From assembly GCA_937965795.1 (NCBI GenBank), contig CALCMD010000041.1, positions 1 to 57,275 of the forward strand: a stretch of 57,275 bases of DNA. The letters are read 5' to 3'. The stretch is from an uncultured Lachnospiraceae bacterium (GTDB lineage Bacteria; Bacillota; Clostridia; Lachnospirales; Lachnospiraceae). Shown in pieces: positions 17,171 through 23,564 of this stretch. Below the pieces are notes generated by a model, which saw nothing but the letters and a program-made list of their open reading frames with translations, made no database searches and was not told the DNA's origin. The position numbers and the translations under genes are program-made. Position 1 is the first letter of the stretch. Every line of letters begins with the position of its first letter.

Positions 17171-17254
17171 ATGCCTGCTCCACCGACGCCTCACCAGTAC
17201 AGGCAGAGCTTTTTCTCTGCCCGCACGTGTCAGACGTCCGCTAAAACACCTGAT
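17171..17254 (-). repeat. Diverged structured repeat R3
   Basis: It shares with R1/R2 the constant parts GACACGTGCGGGCAG and GTACTGGTGAGGCG. Its central stem is GGGCAGAG / CTCTGCCT (with one G-U pair) in place of CGGGCAG / CTGCCCG, so pairing is kept while sequence and loop change. The first hairpin (CAGGTGT / ACGTCTG) also pairs using G-U. The gpGT stop codon falls in the loop of the first hairpin. Confidence 0.65.
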
Positions 17255-17402
17255 CAATCGTTACCTCCGGCTCCTTTAACCCATGAAGCTCCAGATGTTC
17301 GTTATACAGCAGGAAAAATTTCCTGGGCGTCATCTCAAGTACTTCCTGCTGCCGGAAATTCATCACCTTACATCCAATATAAAGCAGGCGGGCGGTATTC
17401 AT
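17241..17402 (-). CDS. gpGT-type tail assembly chaperone extension (also made by -1 frameshift)
   Basis: A 53-codon frame starts at an ATG (17402) that overlaps the gpG stop as ATGA. The peptide (LLYIGCKVMNF, LEMTPRKFFLLYNEHLELHG) resembles the T part of gpG/gpGT chaperone pairs of Gram-positive phages. It lies in the -1 frame relative to gpG and is open through the slippery site at 17423-17429. A -1 shift would therefore give a 177-residue gpG-T fusion (117 + 7 + 53 residues). The fusion normally binds tube subunits and the tape measure during tail assembly and is absent from the finished particle. It is unclear whether it is made only by the shift or also from its own ATG. Confidence 0.82.
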   Translation of the reverse strand: MNTARLLYIGCKVMNFRQQEVLEMTPRKFFLLYNEHLELHGLKEPEVTIDQVF

Positions 17403-17429
17403 TCGCTCCGCCCGCCCTCCCCGTTTGGG
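17387..17429 (-). promoter_or_regulatory. Programmed -1 ribosomal frameshift signal
   Basis: The slippery heptamer C CCA AAC (17423-17429) is in register with gpG codons Pro-Asn. After a 6-nt spacer comes a perfect 9-bp all-GC stem (17408-17416 paired with 17387-17395) with a 12-nt loop that contains the gpG stop. Heptamer, spacing and stem fit the classical -1 frameshift rule and the lambda gpG/gpGT arrangement. Confidence 0.85.
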
Positions 17430-17773
17430 GAGGCGAACTCATCCGGCTCCGGAAGCGACAGACCATAAGCCTGAAGGACAGCCATTGTCACATCCAGAAC
17501 ATTTTCCTGGGTAATCAGCCATCCTGCCTCCTGCTCTGTATACGTTTTCAATTCTGCCTGCGGCGACCGCTCTGCTTCGTCATTCAGAAGCGCCATCGTG
17601 AGGTAACGCAGGGCTTTGATGGACTCTTTCTTGTCTGTCAGCTTATTAATGACTTCCTCCAGACTACAGTCGTAATGATCCTGCACCTCATCCACCACAT
17701 TCAGGGTAAAGAGAAAATGTCTCTCCGCGCCGTCCAGCATGACGGCACGTCCTATCGGCCTTAGATCACTCAT
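17399..17773 (-). CDS. gpG-type tail assembly chaperone
   Basis: The protein has 124 residues and lies directly after tube copy A, the standard position of gpG in siphoviruses. Residues 10-100 form the helical chaperone domain (FTLNVVDEVQDHYDCSLEEVINKL); the C-terminus is a flexible acidic tail (SLPEPDEFASPN) that is translated over the slippery site. It would bind the tape measure before tube polymerisation. GGAGG lies upstream of the ATG, 11 bp after the tube A stop. Normally the tape measure gene follows gpGT; here it is about 5.5 kb further on, after the lysis genes, accessory genes and tube copy B. Confidence 0.82.
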   Translation of the reverse strand: MSDLRPIGRAVMLDGAERHFLFTLNVVDEVQDHYDCSLEEVINKLTDKKESIKALRYLTMALLNDEAERSPQAELKTYTEQEAGWLITQENVLDVTMAVLQAYGLSLPEPDEFASPNGEGGRSE

Positions 17774-17784
17774 ACTCCATCCTC

Positions 17785-18366
17785 CTATTCTGTAACTTCA
17801 GCAGTAATATTTGCCTTCTGGTTCAGCCATGCCACTGCTTCCTCTTCTGTGGCAAATTCCGCCTGCTCTTTCCACACGCCGTCATCTCCCTGGAACACCG
17901 TTCCTTCGATGGTCGGTGTCTGGAATGCCACGGTCTCTCCTTTGGTATCCGTCTCGTCGTTCGGCTCTGCGAATTTTACTTTTCTGAGCCATTTTGCCAG
18001 GTAAGACGGCTTGCTGTCCCGAATCACTTCCCCATAGAAGCCCACGCCCAGGAACGGGGAAATATCGGTAACGGATGCTGTCACCAGCGCCGGTGTTTTT
18101 CCATCCTCCGATGCTTCCGTAAATTTGTGTCCCAGCATCTTTGCGTAAGTGCTCTGCGTCAGATCGTCCACATTCAGGGACAGTGTGCCATCCTTAAAAG
18201 ACTTATCAGATTCTGCGATTCCATCATCTGCATAAAGTTTTACATCGTTGTTGTTCGCTGTCACGGATGCCTTGATCGCTTTTGCAATCACGAACCCCTC
18301 GTTATAAGTTTTGCCATCTTCCTTCATCGGTGCTGCCACCGGGTACTTTAATCCAATTTTTGCCAT
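17785..18366 (-). CDS. Major tail tube protein, copy A (phi13-type)
   Basis: The protein has 193 residues, set to start at the ATG at 18366 behind GGAGG; an upstream in-frame extension would run into the MITE and has no ribosome site. It is the near-twin of copy B (about 92% identical). The pair share the C-terminal half almost perfectly (157 identical bp) and diverge toward the N-terminus, a pattern that suggests partial gene conversion. Copy A keeps the canonical neighbours gpG and gpGT, so it is probably the ancestral gene. Differences such as E22N, A73T and R81K lie in otherwise conserved context. It would polymerise into the tail tube. Confidence 0.9.
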   Translation of the reverse strand: MAKIGLKYPVAAPMKEDGKTYNEGFVIAKAIKASVTANNNDVKLYADDGIAESDKSFKDGTLSLNVDDLTQSTYAKMLGHKFTEASEDGKTPALVTASVTDISPFLGVGFYGEVIRDSKPSYLAKWLRKVKFAEPNDETDTKGETVAFQTPTIEGTVFQGDDGVWKEQAEFATEEEAVAWLNQKANITAEVTE

Positions 18367-18680
18367 GTTTTTTTCCTCCATTTTCTTTGTTTTTTCGCAT
18401 ATCTTTGTATGCTTGTAACTGTTCAGTACCTTCACAGTTCCGATGCAAAAATCCATGAAAATCGTCTTCGACGATGGGATTTTTGCACTCTTGAATCATG
18501 TTTTCATGGTCTCAGCAGCAAGTGCTTCGACCTGTTCTGAATCGTTACGTATGCTTTTCTTTTATTGTTTCAAGAACCTTCCCGGGAATCAAAAACGCCC
18601 CGCATCTGTACGGGACGTTTCTGAACTGTTCTTTACATTTTAGACTATACCACGCTTTTATAGTGACATTCAATGACAAT
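18367..18680 (-). promoter_or_regulatory. Promoter region and structured leader of tube copy A (leader copy 1), interrupted by a MITE
   Basis: On the minus strand TGTCATTGAATGTCAC (direct TGTCA repeats, 10-bp period) overlaps the 3' end of the late-regulator gene. Candidate promoter TTGAAT-18-TATAGT follows, then hairpin H1 at 18590-18623 (13 bp including two G-U pairs, loop TACAGATG). The MITE comes next, then H2 at 18397-18412 and GGAGG. H1 stems in leaders A and B differ at several bases but keep pairing (for example AACGTCCCG with CGGGGCGTT versus GAACACCCCG with CGGGGTGTTT). Confidence 0.65.
18415..18548. mobile_element. 134-bp MITE-like insertion with 8-bp target duplication
   Basis: Imperfect 12-bp terminal inverted repeats (GTAACTGTTCAG at 18415-18426; CTGAATCGTTAC at 18537-18548) are flanked by the perfect direct repeat GTATGCTT at 18407-18414 and 18549-18556. 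Leader B lacks the insert and carries one copy of the related site, showing an empty allele. An internal hairpin pairs 18444-18454 with 18477-18487 (11 bp, perfect) and 18461-18466 with 18470-18475. It has no coding capacity, so it is presumably mobilised in trans. Its termini do not match those of the IS256 element at the start of the window. Confidence 0.75.
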
Positions 18681-19097
18681 TTCTAATATTTTTTCAATAT
18701 TTTTCAAAGCCTTGTCATGAATCCGGTATACCTGCCGCAAGTCCACATCCATTTTCCCGCTTATTTTTTCCCATTCCATCAGTCTCAGATAACGATAGGA
18801 CATTACCTCCCTCTCAGCCGCCGTCGGAAGCTGCTCGATCGCATCCTTTACTTCCTGAAAGACTTTGATTCTCTGGTATCTCGCAGCATTGATTCTTTCC
18901 TGCGTTTTTTCTATTTCAACCATAGAATCCGATAAGTCCCTCTTCTTTCTCCCTCCCTTCGGCATATCAGAATACCGGACGCTCTTTATACCCGTCTGCA
19001 TCTCCCGCAGCTCCTCCAGTTCTTCCTCCAGCCTTCTCACATCCTTCTTTCCCTCCCGGTAGCGAAGGAGCCATTGCTTCGTCTGATTTTTATCCAT
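18645..19097 (-). CDS. Phage late transcription regulator, sigma-70 region 4-like (DUF1492/ArpU type)
   Basis: The protein has 150 residues; the start is at the ATG at 19097, 6 nt after AGGGGG, rather than an upstream in-frame codon. A coiled-coil N-terminal half is followed by a helix-turn-helix at about residues 95-140 (AAEREVMSYRYLRLMEWEKI then DLRQVYRIHDKAL), which resembles sigma region 4 as in phage late regulators. It stands at the head of the tail operon, divergent from the repressor. Its last codons overlap the TGTCA repeats upstream of tube A. It is a good candidate for activator of the tail genes. Confidence 0.75.
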   Translation of the reverse strand: MDKNQTKQWLLRYREGKKDVRRLEEELEELREMQTGIKSVRYSDMPKGGRKKRDLSDSMVEIEKTQERINAARYQRIKVFQEVKDAIEQLPTAAEREVMSYRYLRLMEWEKISGKMDVDLRQVYRIHDKALKNIEKILEIVIECHYKSVV

Positions 19098-19137
19098 AAA
19101 AATCCCCCTAACTTTCCGAATTTTTTCTTGCATTTTG

Positions 19138-19203
19138 TTCGGAAATCAGTTATTCTATCCCTATAACATTTCGTATAAATGCTTTCTTGTTCTGATTTCC
19201 GAA
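19138..19203. promoter_or_regulatory. Divergent control region with inverted operator pair
   Basis: TTCGGAAATCAG (19138-19149) and its exact reverse complement CTGATTTCCGAA (19192-19203) are separated by 42 bp, between the late regulator and the repressor gene. Related half sites (TTCCGAA at 19114-19120; ATATCAGAAT near 19256) flank them. They are candidate binding sites for the XRE repressor, possibly by looping. A TATAAT at 19217-19222 may be the repressor -10. Confidence 0.55.
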
Positions 19204-19286
19204 TTCATGAGCTGATTATAATTCTGTTTTCAGTACTTGTCAAGTCCTTTTATACGGATATCAGAATTGTTTTCGAGGTGCCTTTT

Positions 19287-19661
19287 ATGTATGAAATCTA
19301 TTGCAGACTGCGTGACGAAGCGGGATACCGCGATGCGGATGTCGCACGGGAGACAGGAATCACAAAATCAACTTTTTCGGACTGGAAAAATGGCAGAAGC
19401 TGCCCCAAAGACGAAAAACTCCGAAAAATCGCAACGCTTTTCGGCGTATCCGTAGACTACCTGAAAACGGGCGAAAATTCACATCCCATCTATTACCTTG
19501 ACAGTGAAACTGCCAAAGCTGCACAGGAAATGTATGAAGATCCGGATATGCGTTCTCTGTTTGATATGAAACGCAAGATGCCGGCAGACCGCTTTGCCGC
19601 CCATATAAAATTTATGAAAGAACTTTATGAAAAGGAAAACCCGGACGAAGGAGGGTATTAG
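19287..19661 (+). CDS. XRE-family repressor
   Basis: The protein has 124 residues starting at the ATG at 19287 behind GAGGTG; the longer open frame lacks a ribosome site. Residues 1-65 form a Cro/C1-type helix-turn-helix (VARETGITKSTFSDWKNGR, LRKIATLFGVSVDYLKTGE). The remaining ~55 residues are a small helical tail with no LexA/CI-type protease motif, so SOS self-cleavage is unlikely. It is divergent from the tail operon and probably holds it silent. It reads in the opposite direction to all tail genes and is co-transcribed with the next small gene. Confidence 0.85.
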   Translation: MYEIYCRLRDEAGYRDADVARETGITKSTFSDWKNGRSCPKDEKLRKIATLFGVSVDYLKTGENSHPIYYLDSETAKAAQEMYEDPDMRSLFDMKRKMPADRFAAHIKFMKELYEKENPDEGGY

Positions 19662-19886
19662 ATGACAGATGATATTAATATACAGATGATTGACATGGAT
19701 GTTATGATTCCGGAACAGATTGTCCAGAATTCTGACGGAAGCTACACAATTTTCCTCAATGCGAGATTGAATCATGAACACCATTTACAGACCTACGCAC
19801 ACGCTTTGAGCCATATCATAAACCGTGATTTTGACAAACAGGATGTGCAGGAAATCGAGTATGACGCCCACAGGCTTTCCGAATAA
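19662..19886 (+). CDS. Small repressor-linked protein, ImmA/IrrE-like remnant
   Basis: The protein has 74 residues; its ATG directly follows the TAG of the repressor gene, whose last codons hold GGAGGG. The segment TIFLNARLNHEHHLQTYAHALSHI is summarised by its key part YAHALSHI: it resembles the zinc helix of ImmA/IrrE anti-repressor proteases but has Ala where the HExxH glutamate would be. Catalysis is therefore not expected. The position next to an XRE repressor matches ImmA partners. It could be a non-catalytic regulator of the repressor; this is inference. Confidence 0.6.
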   Translation: MTDDINIQMIDMDVMIPEQIVQNSDGSYTIFLNARLNHEHHLQTYAHALSHIINRDFDKQDVQEIEYDAHRLSE

Positions 19887-19897
19887 ACATCTATATA

Positions 19898-19927
19898 AGC
19901 CGTTCCGCAAGATTTGCCGGAACGGCT
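19898..19927. terminator. Bidirectional intrinsic terminator
   Basis: A perfect 10-bp stem AGCCGTTCCG / CGGAACGGCT with a 10-nt loop lies between convergent genes; T-rich sequence follows on the plus strand (TTTCGTTT). Confidence 0.8.
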
Positions 19928-19942
19928 TTCGTTTAACAAAAT

Positions 19943-20710
19943 CTAAAGATTTAAGAGACTCTCTTTTTTTGCCTGAAATTCCTCTTGAGTGATAGCTCCA
20001 ATATCTAAAAGCTGCTTATATTTTAAAATCTCATCAGCGGCAGATGAGGTCTGCGTAAGAGATTTTTCAGTCGAATTTTGCTCACATATCCTGTCAAGGA
20101 ACTTTGCTGCCTCCTGAATGTTTTTCGTTGCTTCTTTATATTCGCTACTATACACACTTGTTTTGTGAGAAATAAAATCAAGAGATACTTCAGGAACCCA
20201 CTCATTGTCAAATGTGATATTTAATGACAATTTCAGTATCTCATTGCTTGTTTGGCGCTTTCCGGTTACTCCGCCAACAACTGCCCCCACACCGCCAAAT
20301 AGAAGTCCACCAACGAGCGCTCTGCCAAGTCCTCCCTCGGTAACCGTACGCCCATCTTCTACGATTTCATACTTTTTCAGCTCGTTAAAATAAAAGTAGT
20401 GGATGAAACTTGGGATAATAGAGTTATAAGGAATTCGCAGCATTTTATTCTTCGTATTCGCTTGAATATATGGTTTTAGAAAATCAGTAGCCTCCATTTC
20501 TTTCCAGTTGGCAATGCGCGGCATGATGTAGTCTTCATAATCCAGCACTTTTAAAACTGTTCTTGGTTTTTTCAAAGGGGTTAAATTACCACCGCAAAGG
20601 TCAATACAATTACCACAAATATATCCATCCTCTAATTTTACCCTGCTCATTACTCCCGTTGGATTTCCACATAATGAGCACAATATAGCTTCACTGCTAA
20701 ATATTCCCAT
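19943..20710 (-). CDS. Zinc-ribbon/SHOCT domain protein
   Basis: The protein has 255 residues from the ATG at 20710 (GAAGGGAC upstream). The N-terminus carries a four-cysteine zinc ribbon (CSLCGNPTG then CGNCIDLC, about residues 12-40) as in DUF4428 proteins. A glycine-rich hydrophobic segment near residues 130-150 (GGLLFGGVGAVVGG) could associate with a membrane. The last ~30 residues are a SHOCT motif (LLDIGAITQEEFQAKKESLL). SHOCT proteins are often linked to oligomerisation and mobile elements. Whether it belongs to the tail locus or is the first chromosomal gene is unclear; it has its own transcript and faces away from the secreted protein. Confidence 0.7.
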   Translation of the reverse strand: MGIFSSEAILCSLCGNPTGVMSRVKLEDGYICGNCIDLCGGNLTPLKKPRTVLKVLDYEDYIMPRIANWKEMEATDFLKPYIQANTKNKMLRIPYNSIIPSFIHYFYFNELKKYEIVEDGRTVTEGGLGRALVGGLLFGGVGAVVGGVTGKRQTSNEILKLSLNITFDNEWVPEVSLDFISHKTSVYSSEYKEATKNIQEAAKFLDRICEQNSTEKSLTQTSSAADEILKYKQLLDIGAITQEEFQAKKESLLNL

Positions 20711-20988
20711 AGTCCCTTCTTCTTTCTTTATCGTATTTTTATTAAAACAACAAGGAGATTTAAACTGTGTTCCTTTTTGCACAGAGAAAATGTTTGTAAG
20801 CGAAAATACCTCGCATTTCTGCCGGACTTTCACATAATAGCCTCGTATCTTCTTTTAACGCCTTGTAGACAATGTCGAAAGACGAACTACAAATCCCCTG
20901 TATGTTTATTGTATTTTATCTTATGCCCACAGTCAATCTTTTTATTATCAAAAGTGAGAAATGAAATTTTTCCTTTTCAAAAAATCCC

Positions 20989-21017
20989 CTGACATTTTTT
21001 TCCTTCCATGTTACAAT
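20989..21017 (+). promoter_or_regulatory. Promoter of the large secreted protein
   Basis: CTGACA (20989-20994), 17-bp spacer, TACAAT (21012-21017), about 45 bp before the ATG at 21063. The rest of the 352-bp gap holds an inverted repeat TTGTAG / CTACAA (20863-20868, 20887-20892) around a TGTCGAA, and otherwise A/T-rich sequence with nothing recognised. Confidence 0.7.
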
Positions 21018-21062
21018 AGTTATTACAAGTAAGCTTTAAGCTATAAAAAAGGAGATGATGTA

Positions 21063-23456
21063 ATGAAAAAGATGAAAAAAGCAATCCTTCCTCTGCTCTG
21101 CATGACGATGCTCTTCTGCGTCGTCATAACTGCACATGCTGCGGAAGAAATCAGCGCCGGGGCGGAAAACAACGCGTCCACCTGGTCGATTTCCGGCATT
21201 TCCATCGATCACCGTTCCCTCGTGTTCACGGTTTCTGACGTAGACCGTGCGCAGGATGCTGTCGCTGTTATCCAGGCTTCCAGTGGGGGCGATCCTATTG
21301 AAGTTCCCTTTTCGATCCGCAATACCGTCGATAAGATCTCTGTATCCTTCCCCGACGGTGCATGGATTCCCGCCGGTAATTATTCCGTGTGGATCACCGA
21401 CCAGAATGGAATCGAATCCGCGCGCCATAACCTCCACGTTTACAATTGCGGCACTTTTTACTCTCTGTCTAATGTAAAAGCCTACCCCAACCGCATCATG
21501 GGGCGCGATTATTATAACGAAATTCCTCATATTTATGCGACGGTTGCCTTCCAACGATATGAAGCCACCGTCGACAAGGATGGGTATTTCGTGATTGAAT
21601 ATCCCACACAACCCGTCGGGACTGTTATTACACTCACCGGCGCTGATGATTATGGATGCACAAGAACCCAGCAATACACCGTTGAAGATAAAAAGATAAA
21701 CCTCCCACGTATGTATATATTCAGAGAAAGCATTTTTCTCTACAGTTATGACTGTTTGCCTTCAGATGAACGCTTATGCGTGGAAGCAGGAGGAAACACT
21801 TACTACAGCGATTACGGCGCCAGCGCCTGGAGCAAAGATGAAAAAATCATCACCTACCCGGCCGTCAAAGACAGTGACACCATTACCGTATGGGTGGAAA
21901 GCACGTTCGGAAGCAGTTCCTCTAAACACAAATATTCGATTTCTGACTGTGATCTTTCAGAATGCAATTACTACTACGATTACTCCTATCCTTCTAAAAA
22001 AAGCGGAACTGTAAAACCCGATTCTTATGGACACATGCCCACAACGGTCTCTACAACGATAAGCGGAATAACTTACACCGCACAGATTGATCCTGAATCC
22101 GGTAATTATGTTCTGGAATATCCCCGCCAAAAAGATAACGGTGACCTGATTCTCACTTTTTCAGATGCTCACGGATGCACCTACCGCCTGAGAAGCTATA
22201 TAGAGAACACTCTACAATATACAGAAGCTCCTTATTCTGGATGCGTCTGGCCAATATGCCTTTACAGCAGGGAGCTTCCCAGCAACTCCCGAATGTGTGT
22301 TGAGATTAATGGCAAGGTTTATAAAAGTGAGACTACTACTGAATACGGTCAGTGTGTCATGGTGGCATATCCCCAGCAGCCGAGTGGCTCCAAATTAAAA
22401 GTATGGTATGAATCGGACGATTCCTCCTATCTGGACTTAGGGGAATATACAGTTCGTAGAGTTCCTTATCTCCTGAAGGTTACGGCAAAAACCACTTTCA
22501 TTGAAGGCGGAATTCTCCTACAGGATTCGTATAAGGATGAAGCAAAAATCCCCTCTGTATCGATTGAGATTTCCGGCCGCCGCTATTCCTGTAAGGTAAC
22601 AGCAGCAAACGAAAGTGACAAGGAAAAATATTCATCTTCTGATGAATACTATCCTTATTACAAGTTCCAATGCTCCTATCCAAAAGCAGAGATTGACAAA
22701 CAGGTAAAAGTAATTCTGTCAGACTCAAACGGATACAGCATCTCTCAGAACGCAACCATAAAAAACACCCCGCCAAAACTGACCGTCAAAAAAGTCACCA
22801 GCAGCACAACCAAAGTCACTGGCTCCACGTCTGCCAAATACGGTTCCCTGGTCGAAGTATTTACCGATAAGAAGACCTATAAGGCAAAGGTCAGAGGAGA
22901 CGGAACCTTTTCGGTAAAAATAAAAAGTCAGAAACCAGGAACTTCGATTGACGTCATGGTGACTACGAAGGATGGCAATTATAATTACAAATCACTCAAA
23001 ATAAAACAGGGGAAAAGCTCCGTGACCATCCGGGGAACTCTTTATTCCAGCAAAAGCTCTGTGCAGGTAACGCTTGGCAGCGCCCGGAAAGGAGATAAAC
23101 TCCGGCTGAAGGTCGGCTCCAAAACCTATACGAAAAAAATAAAATCCGGAAAAAAGAGACAGACCATCAAGTTCCCTCTGTCCCCGAAAGCCGCTGCCGG
23201 CAGCATCGTAAAGGCTGTCCTTTACGACAAATTTGGCAAGAAGAAAGGCTCTGACGAACGCCGGGTTTATATCGGCAACACGATTTATACCGGCATGTCA
23301 GCCAATGACGCTCTGCTCACAACCTGGGGACGCCCGGTCAGAAGAAATGACTGGGGGAATGGATATTTACAGTGGGTATTCGTAAGCGGCCGCACCACGC
23401 TCTATGTATATATCCAAAACGGCAGAGTCGTCTCCCTTCAAAAATATAACTATTAA
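21063..23456 (+). CDS. Large secreted beta-sandwich repeat protein
   Basis: The protein has 797 residues. A signal peptide of about 27 residues ends at AHA-A. Most of the protein consists of Ig-like/bacterial surface repeats in two arrangements: Tyr-rich modules in residues 30-560, and Lys/Ser-rich Big_9-type modules in 560-735 (TVKKVTSSTTKVTGST, VTIRGTLYSSKSSVQVTL). The last ~60 residues (TGMSANDALLTTWGRP then LQWVF) resemble a BamE/SmpA-like small domain. There is no LPXTG or S-layer domain, so it is probably secreted or held non-covalently. It stands alone with its own promoter and a bidirectional terminator. Possibly an adhesin; the function is not known. Confidence 0.7.
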   Translation: MKKMKKAILPLLCMTMLFCVVITAHAAEEISAGAENNASTWSISGISIDHRSLVFTVSDVDRAQDAVAVIQASSGGDPIEVPFSIRNTVDKISVSFPDGAWIPAGNYSVWITDQNGIESARHNLHVYNCGTFYSLSNVKAYPNRIMGRDYYNEIPHIYATVAFQRYEATVDKDGYFVIEYPTQPVGTVITLTGADDYGCTRTQQYTVEDKKINLPRMYIFRESIFLYSYDCLPSDERLCVEAGGNTYYSDYGASAWSKDEKIITYPAVKDSDTITVWVESTFGSSSSKHKYSISDCDLSECNYYYDYSYPSKKSGTVKPDSYGHMPTTVSTTISGITYTAQIDPESGNYVLEYPRQKDNGDLILTFSDAHGCTYRLRSYIENTLQYTEAPYSGCVWPICLYSRELPSNSRMCVEINGKVYKSETTTEYGQCVMVAYPQQPSGSKLKVWYESDDSSYLDLGEYTVRRVPYLLKVTAKTTFIEGGILLQDSYKDEAKIPSVSIEISGRRYSCKVTAANESDKEKYSSSDEYYPYYKFQCSYPKAEIDKQVKVILSDSNGYSISQNATIKNTPPKLTVKKVTSSTTKVTGSTSAKYGSLVEVFTDKKTYKAKVRGDGTFSVKIKSQKPGTSIDVMVTTKDGNYNYKSLKIKQGKSSVTIRGTLYSSKSSVQVTLGSARKGDKLRLKVGSKTYTKKIKSGKKRQTIKFPLSPKAAAGSIVKAVLYDKFGKKKGSDERRVYIGNTIYTGMSANDALLTTWGRPVRRNDWGNGYLQWVFVSGRTTLYVYIQNGRVVSLQKYNY

Positions 23457-23516
23457 TTCTTATGGCGCAAGGTAATCTGCCGCCCATAACCTCCTGAGAC
23501 TTTTAGGATAATCAAA

Positions 23517-23562
23517 AGGTCTGCCGCACCAGAGATTTTTCACTCCTCTGTGCAGCAGACCT
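23517..23562. terminator. Bidirectional terminator hairpin
   Basis: A long imperfect stem with AGGTCTGC at one end and GCAGACCT at the other lies between the convergent secreted-protein gene and trmL, with T runs on both sides. Confidence 0.75.
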
Positions 23563-23564
23563 TT

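Noticed and set aside
12771..17254. Integron-like cassette array with R repeats as attC sites
   Set aside because: No integron integrase and no paired RYYYAAC / GTTRRRY cores; cassettes carry their own promoters. Only the general idea of repeats between cargo genes remains.
1674..19097. R-type (contractile) tailocin
   Set aside because: There is no sheath, gpW-like or wedge baseplate gene; Dit and Tal indicate a flexible non-contractile tail.
20873..20879. Spo0A box TGTCGAA in the gap before the large secreted protein
   Set aside because: A single 7-base match within an inverted repeat is expected by chance; there is no second box or link to sporulation.
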